From Sphingomonas sp. Leaf208 (GTDB taxonomy: Bacteria; Pseudomonadota; Alphaproteobacteria; Sphingomonadales; Sphingomonadaceae), in NCBI RefSeq assembly GCF_001421415.1, contig NZ_LMKH01000006.1:1-40961 (forward strand): a stretch of DNA of 40,961 nucleotides, written 5' to 3'. How positions within the stretch are numbered: the stretch's first letter is position 1; every line of letters starts with the position of its first letter. The position numbers and the translations under genes are program-made. The notes below the pieces were generated by a model. It made no database searches, was not told where the DNA came from, and saw only the letters and a list, made by a program, of their open reading frames with translations. Below are positions 8,489 through 17,560 of the stretch, piece by piece.

Positions 8489-10075
8489 TCAGCCATGCTC
8501 GGCCCGCAAGCGCATCTTGTCGATCTTGCCGGTCAGCGCCAGCGGCATGGCCGGAACGCGCACGATCGCATCGGGAATCCACCAGCTCGCGATCCGGCCA
8601 CGCAACGCATCGAGCAGCGTCTCGTCGGACAGATCTGCGCCCTGCCGCTCTTCGATGACGAGCACCGGTCGCTCGCCCCAGCGCGGATGCGCACGGCCGA
8701 CGACCGCGACCAGCGCCACGTCGGGCAAGGCGCCGACGATCGCCTCGATCTCGCCGGGATTGATCCATTCGCCGCCCGACTTGATCAGGTCCTTGGCGCG
8801 GCCGGTGATGCTCAGGTTCCCGTCGCCATCGATCCGCGCGAGATCGCCGGTATCGAACCAGCCCTCCGCATCGGTCGCGGCGTCGTGCTGCCCAAAATAG
8901 CGCTCGACCGCGCTTGCCGCCTTCACCCACAACCGGCCCTCGCCGTCTCGCTGGTCGGGCAGCGGGACCCCCGCCTCGTCGGTCAGCCGCAGATCGACGC
9001 CCAGCGGCGGCTTGCCCGATTTGCTCGAGACGCGCACCGGCGCGTTCGCCGGCGTCACGGTGCCGACCGGCGACAATTCGGTCATGCCCCAGCTCGTCTG
9101 GACGGTGACGCCCAGCCGCGCCTCGAACCGGTCCATCAGCGCCTGCGGCACCGACGATCCGCCGAGCAGGATGCGCTGCAACGACGGCACCGTCCCGCCG
9201 GTCTGTTCGAGGTGATCGACCAACCCCAGCCACACCGTCGCGACGCCTGCCGCCACCGTCACGCCCTCGTCGTTGATCAGCTTCGCCAGGCTCGCACCGT
9301 CCTGGTTGCGGCCGGGCAGCACCAGCTTCGCGCCCGCCGCCGGCCCTGCAAACGCGAAGCCCCAGCCGTTGGCGTGGAACATCGGCACGCCGACCAGCAC
9401 CGAGTCGCGCGCGGTGATGCCGATCACGTCGGCGGCCATCAGGTGCGTGGTGTGGAGGTAGTTCGACCGATGAGTATACGTGACGCCCTTCGGCATGCCG
9501 GTCGTGCCCGAGGTAAAGCACAGCCCGGCGGGCGCGTTTTCGTCGAAGCCGCCCCAGGGCACGGGGGCGCCGTGTTCGGCAAGCAGATCCTCCAGCCGCC
9601 AGATACGCGCGCTATCCGATGTCGGAGCAGGGCTCGCCGGACCGGGCTCGTCGAACAGCACGACATGCTCGATCCCGGGACAGCGCGCGAGCAGATCCTC
9701 GACAAGCGGTGCAAGGCCAGGACTGACCGCCAGTATGCGGTTCTGCGCCTGGTGAATCATCGCGGCGAGATGCGCGGGCGCGAGCCGCGGATTGAGCGTG
9801 TGGCAGACGATCCCTGTCCCCATCGCGCCGTACCAGCATTCCATATGCGCTTGGCTGTTCCACGCCAGCGTCGCCAGATTGTCGCCCGCGCTGAGGCCAA
9901 GCGCGGCGAATGCCCCCGACAGGCGATTGGCGCGCTCGCGGAGCGCGGCATAGCCTATGCGCGCGCCGCCCCCCTCTCCGCCCGTCACCACTTCGGTGGA
10001 TCCGTGCCACTTGGCGGCGTGATCGATGAACTTGTCGAGCGTCAGGCTATAGGGCTGCATCGATCCAGGGGTCAT
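8489..10075 (-). CDS. fatty-acid/aryl acyl-CoA ligase (AMP-dependent synthetase)
   Basis: ANL-superfamily enzyme that activates a carboxylic acid with ATP to the acyl-AMP and then the CoA thioester. The P-loop FTSGTTGMPKG lies at about residues 187-197 when counted from the ATG at 10075. The motif WGMTEL and the hinge block WFDTGDLARID...GRAKDLIKSGGEWI follow. The C-terminal catalytic lysine is in LTGKIDKMRLR. A GTG 11 codons upstream is possible, but neither start has a strong ribosome binding site. The overall pattern is that of medium/long-chain fatty-acyl-CoA ligases. It lies 81 nt behind the TonB receptor, so it may activate an acid released from the imported compound by the nearby esterases. 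Confidence 0.88.
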   Translation of the reverse strand: MTPGSMQPYSLTLDKFIDHAAKWHGSTEVVTGGEGGGARIGYAALRERANRLSGAFAALGLSAGDNLATLAWNSQAHMECWYGAMGTGIVCHTLNPRLAPAHLAAMIHQAQNRILAVSPGLAPLVEDLLARCPGIEHVVLFDEPGPASPAPTSDSARIWRLEDLLAEHGAPVPWGGFDENAPAGLCFTSGTTGMPKGVTYTHRSNYLHTTHLMAADVIGITARDSVLVGVPMFHANGWGFAFAGPAAGAKLVLPGRNQDGASLAKLINDEGVTVAAGVATVWLGLVDHLEQTGGTVPSLQRILLGGSSVPQALMDRFEARLGVTVQTSWGMTELSPVGTVTPANAPVRVSSKSGKPPLGVDLRLTDEAGVPLPDQRDGEGRLWVKAASAVERYFGQHDAATDAEGWFDTGDLARIDGDGNLSITGRAKDLIKSGGEWINPGEIEAIVGALPDVALVAVVGRAHPRWGERPVLVIEERQGADLSDETLLDALRGRIASWWIPDAIVRVPAMPLALTGKIDKMRLRAEHG

Positions 10076-10156
10076 TGCGAGTCTTTCAAGAGGAGCCTGT
10101 CGCAGCACGTCGTTTGACGACCATGGGGGCGCGAGCCGAGGCCACGCCCCTCGCCA

Positions 10157-12424
10157 TCAGAACTTCGTGCTGGCGCGGATGCCGTATTGGCGAGGGGGCG
10201 CCGCCAGGCGCCGGATGCCGTTGAGCGACCCGATATAATGCTGGTCGATCAAATTGGTGCTGAACCCCGCGATCGACCACGTCCCGTTGTCGAGCGTCAA
10301 CTGCGCGTTGAAGATGTTGCGATCGACCAGATAGTCGCCCAGCGCCTCCTTCTGGAACAGCGTCGCCCATACAGACGAGATGTGCGCGTAATCCAGCCGC
10401 GGGGTCAGCGTGAAGCCTGCCGCGACGGGGATAGCATATTGCGCACCGGCGCTGACCGTGAACTTCGGCGAATAGCTCTGGCGGCGACCGCCCAGATCGA
10501 TGCAGCCCGCCGTCGCCGGCCCCGTCGTGGCGTTGCATACCCCAGTCGTCGCGAGCCGCGGGTCGCGCGCGAAGAACTGGCCGACCGAAGAATGCGAGAG
10601 CGACGTCGAGAAATCGAACAGGAGGCGGTCGAACGACCCCTGCGCCGAGGCTTCGAACCCATAGAGCTTGGTCGTATTCGGCACGTTGAAGATTGACGTG
10701 TAGTTTGGCGTCGCCGGGTCGACGATCGTCACCTGGAAGTTCTTGTAGGTATTGTAATAGCCGCCGAGCTGCGTGCGCAGATGGCCGCCGAGCAACGTGC
10801 TCTTCCAGCCCAGTTCGTAATCGGTCACCTTCTCCGGATCGAACCCGCGCGGAGTTGCCCCGAACAGATTGGCCCCGTTCAGCCCGCCTGCCTTCGTCCC
10901 GGTGGCGACGAACGCATAGACGAAATTACTGGCATCCACCGTCCAGTTCAGCGCGATCTTGCCATCTACGTTCTTGTTGGCGTTGAAATCGTGCTGGACC
11001 AGTGTCACCGGCACATTCGTCGGCCCGCCAAAGTTGAGCTGGATCGGATAATTGACGTCGTTGCGCGAGGTCGTGCGTGACCAGCGACCACCGAGCGTTA
11101 CCTGCAACGCGTCGGTCAGCTTATAGCCCACCTGCCCAAACCCAGCGAGCGCGGTGTGAGGATTGGTACCCTCGATCCGGAGCGAACGCAGCGCACCGGT
11201 CGCCGCGATCGAGACATACCCGTTGCCCACCGGAAAATCATATTTGTCGTGCTGATAAAAGCCGCCGAGCAGCCAAGTGAACCGGCCGGTGTCAGGCGAG
11301 ACGATGTTGAGTTCTTGCGAAAAGATCTTCTCGTTGGCGAAATCCTGGAAGGTGTTGCTCGCGGTGCTCGTGCCGTCGGCGTCGAGTTCCTCCTGCGTCG
11401 TGCCCTTCTGATACCCGCTGATCGACCGTAGCATCAGCCCGCTGTCGAAGGTATAGCTCAGATTCGCCGAGATGCGGCCGAACTCGTCCTGGCCGGATAG
11501 CCGCGCGTTGCTGGTAACGGCGAACGGATCGCTGGTGTTCAGCGTGGGCGCGGCCGCGCTGCCGAAATAAGCCGGCGTGTTCGGGAAGCCGCCATAATTG
11601 ATCTTGTTGTAATCGCCCTTCACCAACAGGCGTAGATGCGTATCCGGCTGCCACAACAGGCTCGCACGGCCGCTGATCGCATTGAGGTTTCCCGGATTGC
11701 CGGACCATGGCCCGGTAACGTCGAAGAAGCTGTCGCGCTTTTCGAGATTGGTGGCGAGCCGGATCGCGAGCGTATCGGTCAACGGAATGTTGATCGCGCC
11801 CTGCGATTTCAGCTGGTTGTAATTGCCATATTGCACGGTCGCGAAACCCTTGACGCGATCGAAGGTCGGGTTGGTCTCGGTGATGAACACGGCGCCGCCC
11901 GTCGCGTTGCCGCCGGCGAACGTGCCCTGTGGTCCGCGCAGCACCTCGACCGACTGAATGTCGTAATAGGGCTCGGTCTGGAAATAGCCGGGGAAGGTCG
12001 CCACGCCGTCGCGGTAGGTGACGACGCCGACGCCGACCGAACTGCTGATCTCCGACTTGCCGATGCCGCGGATGTTGAAGCTGTTCGCCTGGCCCGAGGT
12101 GTTGACCGTCAGCGACGGCGTAGAGAACTGGAGCTGCTCGACGGTGTTGACGCTTTTGCGGATCAGGTCCTCCCCGGTCAGCACGGATGCCGCGACGCCG
12201 GTGCGTTGCAGGCTGGTCGAGCGACGCTCGGCGGTGATGACGATGTCGGCGGCGCCGGTGTCGCCGGGAACGGCATTCGGGTCGGCCGCATCGACCGGGT
12301 TCTGCGACGACCGCGGCGTCGTCTGGGCGGACGTGGCGGGAGCATCGGCGGGGCCAACCTGAGCATAGGCGGCGCTCGAAGTCACAACGGCGATCACAGA
12401 CGCCGACAGCAGGAACATGCGCAT
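10157..12424 (-). CDS. TonB-dependent receptor (left cluster)
   Basis: Outer-membrane receptor of about 755 aa. The signal peptide is MRMFLLSASVIAVVTSSAAYAQ, then an Ala/Pro-rich linker, then a TonB-box-like DIVITAERR. The plug domain follows, with LQFSTPSLTV, FNIRGIG and the conserved VEVLRGPQGTFAGGNATGGAV. The rest is beta-barrel ending in a phenylalanine (RASTKF), as expected for an outer-membrane barrel. The ATG at 12424 is preceded by GAGAGG at about 7 nt; a TTG one codon earlier is less likely. It is divergent from the esterase-GH1-DUF3089 genes, which places uptake and hydrolysis under one intergenic region. The ligand is unknown; the company suggests an ester or glycoside rather than a siderophore. 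Confidence 0.93.
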   Translation of the reverse strand: MRMFLLSASVIAVVTSSAAYAQVGPADAPATSAQTTPRSSQNPVDAADPNAVPGDTGAADIVITAERRSTSLQRTGVAASVLTGEDLIRKSVNTVEQLQFSTPSLTVNTSGQANSFNIRGIGKSEISSSVGVGVVTYRDGVATFPGYFQTEPYYDIQSVEVLRGPQGTFAGGNATGGAVFITETNPTFDRVKGFATVQYGNYNQLKSQGAINIPLTDTLAIRLATNLEKRDSFFDVTGPWSGNPGNLNAISGRASLLWQPDTHLRLLVKGDYNKINYGGFPNTPAYFGSAAAPTLNTSDPFAVTSNARLSGQDEFGRISANLSYTFDSGLMLRSISGYQKGTTQEELDADGTSTASNTFQDFANEKIFSQELNIVSPDTGRFTWLLGGFYQHDKYDFPVGNGYVSIAATGALRSLRIEGTNPHTALAGFGQVGYKLTDALQVTLGGRWSRTTSRNDVNYPIQLNFGGPTNVPVTLVQHDFNANKNVDGKIALNWTVDASNFVYAFVATGTKAGGLNGANLFGATPRGFDPEKVTDYELGWKSTLLGGHLRTQLGGYYNTYKNFQVTIVDPATPNYTSIFNVPNTTKLYGFEASAQGSFDRLLFDFSTSLSHSSVGQFFARDPRLATTGVCNATTGPATAGCIDLGGRRQSYSPKFTVSAGAQYAIPVAAGFTLTPRLDYAHISSVWATLFQKEALGDYLVDRNIFNAQLTLDNGTWSIAGFSTNLIDQHYIGSLNGIRRLAAPPRQYGIRASTKF

Positions 12425-12589
12425 CAATCATCCTCTCTGAATGTCGCGCTCTGCGGCGCGTCGGACTTGAGTGGCATCGATTCGGCGTAACTGTCAACTT
12501 TCATTATCGCTCTGGTGAATGTTGATTTTGATGTTAGCATGCGTTGTGACAGTCGGGTCCACTCGGCGCGCAGGAGAGGTAACAAGGGT

Positions 12590-14113
12590 ATGATCCGCAC
12601 GACTTCATGGGCGCGCTGCGCCGTCTCGATGGCCGCCGCGATGCTGGCAACGGGCGCGGCCGCGCAACAGGCGACGATCGATACTGGTACTTTGATGGGC
12701 GCACGAGCTACCGACATCCTCGTCTTCAAGGGCATCCCCTATGCCGCGCCCCCGACCGGCCCTCTGCGCTGGAAAGCGCCGCAGCCTGCCGCGTCGTGGA
12801 CGGGCGTACGCGACGCGCGCAGCTTCGGGGCCGCCTGCCCACAGGGCCCCGAACATAAGGAGCCCTGGGCGCAGGTCGGCGCGATGAGCGAGGATTGCCT
12901 GTTCCTCAACGTCTGGCGGCCGGCGCGGCCGGGCCGTTATCCGGTGATGGTGTTCCTGCATGGCGGCGGCTTCACCTATGGCGCGGCAGGAGTGCCGCTG
13001 TACGATGGCACGGCACTCGCGAAGCGCGGCGTCATGGTAGTGACGATCAACTATCGCCTCGGGCGCCTTGGTTTCTTCGCACACCCGGCGCTCACTCGCG
13101 AGGATCCGAACGGCCAGCTCGGCAACTACGCGATCATGGATCAGGTCGCGGCGCTGCAATGGGTCAGGCGGAACATTGCCAGCTTCGGTGGCGATCCCGC
13201 TAACGTCACGCTTTTCGGTGAGTCGGCAGGCGCCGGCTCAGTGCAAATCCTGATGGGCGCGCCTGTCGCGAAGGGTCTGTTCGACAAGGCGATCTCGGAA
13301 TCGGGCGCAGGCGGCAGCGCGCTGTTCCCGATCCGCGGCGGCGTGCTGAACGCGGAGAAGGTCGGCGAAATGTGGGCCGACAACCTCGGCCTCAAGAACG
13401 CCACGGCCGAGCAGCTTCGCGCGGTCCCGCTTGCCGATGTCGTCAAGAACGGCCGCGCCTTCCCCTTCATCGACGGCAAGGTGGTGGTGCGCAGTCCCGG
13501 CGACCCCTTTTACCGCAAGGAAGAGATGGCCATTCCGATGATCATCGGGGGCAATTCGAACGAGTCCAGCTTGGGCGGCATGACCGAGGCAGCCGCGAAG
13601 GCCTTGCTTGGCGACGAATTCCCCGCGCTACGCGACGGCTATGCCACGATGACCGGCAAGGCTCCCGATGCCGCCACGACCGACTTGGCCGAAGACGTCG
13701 GCTTCGTCCTCCCCTCCTTCGCGCTCGCCGATCGGCACGCGGCGAACGGCGGCAAGGCGTTCGTCTATTATTTCGATCAGGTTCCCGTCGATCAGCGTGC
13801 GACGGCCGCCGGCACCGATCATGGCGGTGAACTGGAATATGTCTTCGGCACAAAGCCCGCCGAGCATCGCTGGGACGCGCGGGACACCGCCGTGTCCCGG
13901 ATGATGGGCGATTACTGGGTCCGCTTCGCCAGGACCGGCGACCCGAACGGCGGCGCCGCACCGCGCTGGCCGGCGATCACGGCCGCGCCGACCGCCTATC
14001 TCGCGATCGGTGCGAAGACGCAGGCAGCCCGCCTCAAACCGATCCAGGAACGCGCGAAGGCTGCCGCGATGGCGGACGCGCAAAGGAAATGGGCCGCGAT
14101 GCCGACGCCCTGA
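12590..14113 (+). CDS. type-B carboxylesterase/lipase (copy 2), exported
   Basis: Protein of 507 aa from the ATG at 12590, which follows AGGAGAGG at about 10 nt. The frame extends 25 codons upstream, but that part is Arg-rich and precedes a clean signal peptide (MIRTTSWARCAVSMAAAMLA, then TGAAAQQ). Family marks are FKGIPYAAPPTGPLRW, MSEDCLFLNVW, the oxyanion loop FLHGGGF, the nucleophile elbow GESAGA (Ser212), and the catalytic His in DHGGELEYVFG. It shares family and layout with the esterase at 6112-7722 but is not close to identical. It is the first gene of a three-gene plus-strand group with the GH1 and DUF3089 genes. Confidence 0.9.
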   Translation: MIRTTSWARCAVSMAAAMLATGAAAQQATIDTGTLMGARATDILVFKGIPYAAPPTGPLRWKAPQPAASWTGVRDARSFGAACPQGPEHKEPWAQVGAMSEDCLFLNVWRPARPGRYPVMVFLHGGGFTYGAAGVPLYDGTALAKRGVMVVTINYRLGRLGFFAHPALTREDPNGQLGNYAIMDQVAALQWVRRNIASFGGDPANVTLFGESAGAGSVQILMGAPVAKGLFDKAISESGAGGSALFPIRGGVLNAEKVGEMWADNLGLKNATAEQLRAVPLADVVKNGRAFPFIDGKVVVRSPGDPFYRKEEMAIPMIIGGNSNESSLGGMTEAAAKALLGDEFPALRDGYATMTGKAPDAATTDLAEDVGFVLPSFALADRHAANGGKAFVYYFDQVPVDQRATAAGTDHGGELEYVFGTKPAEHRWDARDTAVSRMMGDYWVRFARTGDPNGGAAPRWPAITAAPTAYLAIGAKTQAARLKPIQERAKAAAMADAQRKWAAMPTP

Positions 14114-14193
14114 CGCCGACGAGCCCATATATTTCCCGGCCACCCCAGGTTCGACCCCGGGGTGATGAAACCCTCCGCAAAGGCCAGCCGTCC

Positions 14194-15495
14194 ATGAATC
14201 CCAGCAGACGAGACCTCGTTGCCGGCGCGGCCGGGCTCCTGACGGTCGGCAGCACCGCAAACGCGGCACCCCGCGCTCGCCCACGCGGTTTCCTCTGGGG
14301 TACCGCGATCTCCGCGCACCAGAGCGAGGGCAACAACACCGCGTCGGACAGCTGGCTGCTCGAGACGATCACGCCGACCGCGTTCAAGGACCCATCGGGC
14401 GACGCATGCGACAGTTACGAGCGCTACGAGGAGGATCTCGACATCGCGATGAGTCTCAGCCTCAACTGCTACCGGTTCGGGATCGAATGGGCGCGGATCG
14501 AGCCTGCCGAAGGCCTGTTCTCCGAAGCCGCTCTCGACCATTATTTCCGCGTGCTGCAGGCGTGCCATGCGCGCGGGCTGCTGCCGATCGTCACCTACAA
14601 CCACTTCACCGTGCCCTTGTGGTTCGCGATGCGCGGCGGGTTCGAGGTGGCGGACGGCGCCGACCTGTTTGCCCGCTTCTGCGCGCGTGCGACGCAGAAG
14701 CTCGGGCCGCTGATCGGCATGGCGTCGACCTTCAACGAGGCGAACATCGTGCTGTTGCGCAAAGTCCTGCCGCGCTTCGCCAGCGACGCGGCGGCGGCGA
14801 ATGCGCGCGCGATGATCGCGGCGGCGGCACGACGCACCGACTCGCCCGTCTTCTCTTCGATGCTGTTCGGCGATCCGGACAAGATCAGCGCCGTCATGCT
14901 CGACGCGCATGCCAAGGCCTATAAGGCGATCAAGGCGGGACCGGGTGATTTCTCCGTCGGCGTGACGCTGTCGATGCAGGAGATCCAGGGCGTCGGCCCG
15001 GGCAACCGCGCGGCCCAGGCCGAGCAGACGATGTACGGCGGCTGGATCGAGGCCGCGCGGGCGTCCGACTTCGTTGGCGTGCAAACCTATTCGCGGCTGC
15101 GCATCGACGCGCACGGCCTGATGAAGTCAGAGCCCGGCGTGCCACTGACCGACATGGGCTATGAGAATTACCCGCACGCGATCGGCGCGACGCTGCGCTA
15201 CGCGCACGCGCACATCGACAAGCCAATCTACCTGACCGAGACCGGCATCGCCGCCACCGACGACCGCCTCCGCGCGCAGTTCATCGACGCCACGGTGGCC
15301 GAGGTCGCCAAGTGCATTGCCGAAGGGATCGACGTGAAGGGTTATCTCTACTGGTCGCTGCTCGACAATTTCGAATGGACCTCGGGCTATGCCAAGAAGT
15401 TCGGGCTGGTCGCGGTCGATCGCAAGACGTTCAAGCGGACGGTGAAGCCGAGTGCGCGGATGCTGGCCGCGCATGCCACGGCGAACCGGCTGTGA
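14194..15495 (+). CDS. glycoside hydrolase family 1 (beta-glucosidase-like), Tat-exported
   Basis: Protein of 433 aa. The start MNPSRRDLVAGAAGLLTVGS is a twin-arginine type signal peptide. The GH1 fold is clear from FLWGTAISAHQSEGNN near residue 33, the YRFGIEWARIEP block at 93-104, the acid/base glutamate Glu182 in TFNEAN, the nucleophile Glu349 in YLTETGIA, and YWSLLDNFEWTSGY near the end. Two normally invariant neighbours differ from the usual family motifs. The acid/base motif reads NEA instead of NEP, and the nucleophile motif reads TETG instead of TENG. Both glutamates are kept, so activity is likely, but substrate preference may be unusual. An AAAGG about 10 nt upstream serves as ribosome binding site. 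Confidence 0.88.
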   Translation: MNPSRRDLVAGAAGLLTVGSTANAAPRARPRGFLWGTAISAHQSEGNNTASDSWLLETITPTAFKDPSGDACDSYERYEEDLDIAMSLSLNCYRFGIEWARIEPAEGLFSEAALDHYFRVLQACHARGLLPIVTYNHFTVPLWFAMRGGFEVADGADLFARFCARATQKLGPLIGMASTFNEANIVLLRKVLPRFASDAAAANARAMIAAAARRTDSPVFSSMLFGDPDKISAVMLDAHAKAYKAIKAGPGDFSVGVTLSMQEIQGVGPGNRAAQAEQTMYGGWIEAARASDFVGVQTYSRLRIDAHGLMKSEPGVPLTDMGYENYPHAIGATLRYAHAHIDKPIYLTETGIAATDDRLRAQFIDATVAEVAKCIAEGIDVKGYLYWSLLDNFEWTSGYAKKFGLVAVDRKTFKRTVKPSARMLAAHATANRL

Positions 15496-16637
15496 CCGCG
15501 CCGCGACGGTGGGTAAGACGAAGCCTGGGCTCCTTCGGCCTGATCGTCGTCGTCTTGGTGGGAGCGTTCACCGCAATCGGCGGGTGGGCTACGCTCGCCA
15601 GCCTGCGCGGCCCGGCCAAGCCCTACGACGCGCGAACTCTGCCGCCCGCTCCCGACTACGCAAAAGCAAACGCCTGGCTGGCCCTGCCCGGCCACAACGG
15701 GCTCGAACGATCCACTCCGCCGGGGGTGACGCCCGTCGACGAAAGCACCGCGCCTGCAGACGTGTTCTTCGTTCACCCTACGACCTTCAAGGGCAGCCCG
15801 GTGTGGATCGCGCCGTTCGACGCCTCAGACACCGCCGCCCCGCTCAACGCGCCCGTGCTCCTCGATCAAGTCAGCGTCTTCAACGGCTGTTGTCGGCTCT
15901 ATGTACCGCGGTATCGCCAGGCCACACTGGCAGCCCTCAAGGTGAACGCGGCGATAGACGTCGCCTATGGCGATATAGCCCGTGCGTTCAAATATTTTAT
16001 CGCGCACCAGAACCACGGCCGCCCGTTCATTATCGCGTCGCATAGCCAGGGGACAGCGCACGCGATCCGGCTGCTTCAGGAAGAAATCCTCAGAACGCCA
16101 CTCAAACGGCGCCTCGTCGCAGCGTATCTCATCGGAGGCTATGTGCCCGATACGTTCGGCGAACTCGGCCTGCCGATCTGCAGCACTGCGCGGCAGACCG
16201 GGTGCGTGTTGTCCTACAACACCAGTGAGACAGGCCGCAGTGGCGCGCGGATGATCACCGACAACCGCGCCTATTGGTGGCGAGGTCGCCATGTTACCGA
16301 CGGCCGGTCGCACGCGCTTTGCGTCAATCCGCTGACCTGGCGGCGCGTGGGCGCGGCACCGGCGACCGCAAACGCCGGCAGCCTCCCCTTTCCCGTTGCG
16401 CCGTTCGGGCGGGTCGCCCAGCCGTTATCTGCGCTCGTACCCCATCTCACCGGCGCAGTGTGTCGCGACGGCCTACTCGCCGTGCACGTGCCATGGTCCG
16501 CGCCGTCCGGATTCTTTGACAAGCTGAGCCTGGCATTCGGAAGCTATCACCTCAACGACTATGGGATCTTCTACGACGCGCTGCGCCGCAATGCTGGCGA
16601 CCGGGTGACTGCGTGGCAGGCCGACGCTACCAAATGA
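15492..16637 (+). CDS. DUF3089 domain protein, membrane-anchored alpha/beta hydrolase
   Basis: Protein of 381 aa starting at a GTG that overlaps the GH1 stop codon (GTGA), so it is translationally coupled to it. One N-terminal membrane segment (SFGLIVVVLVGAFTAIGG, about residues 14-31) anchors it in the inner membrane or acts as an uncleaved signal. DUF3089 marks are ADVFFVHPTTF at about 89-99, the VFNGCCRLYVPRYRQAT block, and the nucleophile elbow SHSQG (Ser185), with the probable catalytic His in SYHLNDYGIFYDALRRNA. Members of this family are lipase-like hydrolases of unknown substrate. Together with the esterase and the glycosidase it may take apart an acylated glycoside; this is inference. 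Confidence 0.85.
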   Translation: MTAPRRWVRRSLGSFGLIVVVLVGAFTAIGGWATLASLRGPAKPYDARTLPPAPDYAKANAWLALPGHNGLERSTPPGVTPVDESTAPADVFFVHPTTFKGSPVWIAPFDASDTAAPLNAPVLLDQVSVFNGCCRLYVPRYRQATLAALKVNAAIDVAYGDIARAFKYFIAHQNHGRPFIIASHSQGTAHAIRLLQEEILRTPLKRRLVAAYLIGGYVPDTFGELGLPICSTARQTGCVLSYNTSETGRSGARMITDNRAYWWRGRHVTDGRSHALCVNPLTWRRVGAAPATANAGSLPFPVAPFGRVAQPLSALVPHLTGAVCRDGLLAVHVPWSAPSGFFDKLSLAFGSYHLNDYGIFYDALRRNAGDRVTAWQADATK

Positions 16638-17048
16638 TAGCGATTGCTCTGGCATCACGGTTTTGGGACTCCAATACCCCAGCGTTTTCGCGGCAGCCGC
16701 CTTTGCACACTACTGGACGAGCCCACCCGGCCTCGAAGATGATTGGTGCCGCACCCATCTCAACGAAATTATGAACGAACGGCTGCTTTCGCGATAGCCA
16801 CCCGTAAGCGGCCAAGCCGCTTTCCACCAGTTTTGCCATAGATGCGGACAGTCCGCAGGAACCTCGATTACGCCGTATACCGTTACAGCTGTCCGTTCCT
16901 GCCGCTTCGACATCTCTCCGAACGCGGTGCGGTTCTCCATTGGAGAAGCTTCTTTCGCCTGCAGATAGGGTGCATTTTTGCCGAACGACCTCAGCCAGCG
17001 GGCGTAATTGCCTCTGCCGCCCCCGCGGCGTTTATGATAAAAGGCGAC
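16638..17048. other. 411-bp stretch without a convincing gene
   Basis: Both strands carry open frames, but none shows a ribosome binding site or recognisable motif. A plus-strand frame without a start codon is open to 16797 and ends ..HLNEIMNERLLSR. A minus-strand frame covers 16710-17093. Base composition is lower in GC than the flanking catabolic genes. The stretch is most easily read as decayed accessory DNA. Confidence 0.4.
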
Positions 17049-17246
17049 ATGCTCAAGACAAGAATGAAGCGGGTCGCCGATCGCGGCGATCACGCGGTGC
17101 AGCGGCTTGCCGAGATCGAAGCCTCGATCGCGGACCTTTCCAACGAGGATCTGCTCGATTTGGCCGACATCTTTAAAGCCGAGCCCCGCTCAACAATCGG
17201 GGATATGGCATTCGTTGAAATGGCGCGGCGGAATATCAGTCTTTAG
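17049..17246 (+). CDS. small hypothetical protein, 65 aa
   Basis: Starts MLKTRMKRVADRGDHAVQRL and ends MARRNISL. The protein is mostly helical, with an amphipathic segment RLAEIEASIADLSNEDLLDLADIF. An AAGG sits 5 nt before the ATG; an in-frame ATG five codons upstream is an alternative. From memory, short proteins of this look (EDLLDLADIF, MA..EMARRNISL) occur in sphingomonad accessory regions, but no function is known. It may be the only intact gene between the two catabolic clusters apart from the transposase. Confidence 0.5.
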   Translation: MLKTRMKRVADRGDHAVQRLAEIEASIADLSNEDLLDLADIFKAEPRSTIGDMAFVEMARRNISL

Positions 17247-17355
17247 AGACCGGTCGGGAACGAATTAGCAGGATCATGGGACTTCCAAGGAGCATCGGCT
17301 GCCTCAAGGATCTCCCGCAATTTTGCATGATCATTAACCGAGCGACGACATAGCG

Positions 17356-17560
17356 ATGGTAGCGATTGGTACCCGGATTAATGAAATAGGCACCTTGGTC
17401 CGCGATGGCGGAGCCTTCTATCTTCGCCGCGATGTCGGTGGCCGCTACGAGCTGGAATTGCATCGAACCCCCCGTAGATCTGGTAGAGAAGCGCGTCCGG
17501 CTCATCGGCACATTGGTTGGCCCGGATCTAGTGAACGCTGACGCCGTCGCGCCAGCTTAG
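17356..17560 (+). pseudogene. frameshifted small gene, DUF5818-like
   Basis: The first part reads MVAIGTRINEIGTLVRDGGA, FYLRRDVGGRYELELHRTP. After the C6 run at 17468-17473 the sensible frame moves by one base and reads VDLVEKRVRLIGTLVGPDLV then NADAVAPA before a TAG at 17558-17560. With one C fewer the two halves form a single 67-residue protein that resembles the small sphingomonad proteins labelled DUF5818 (recognised from memory). The break is either a true homopolymer frameshift or a sequencing error in the C run. Confidence 0.6.

Noticed and set aside
8033..10117. 694-codon plus-strand frame opposite TetR copy 2 and the acyl-CoA ligase
   Set aside because: It spans two well-recognised minus-strand genes, is rich in Arg/His/Gln and shows no domain.
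14143..14162. CCCC..GGGG inverted sequence between the esterase and GH1 genes as a terminator
   Set aside because: No stable stem with a T tract; the gap is only 80 nt and the genes appear to form one group.
16710..17093. Minus-strand 127-codon frame
   Set aside because: No recognisable motif or start signal, and it overlaps the better supported 65-aa plus-strand gene.
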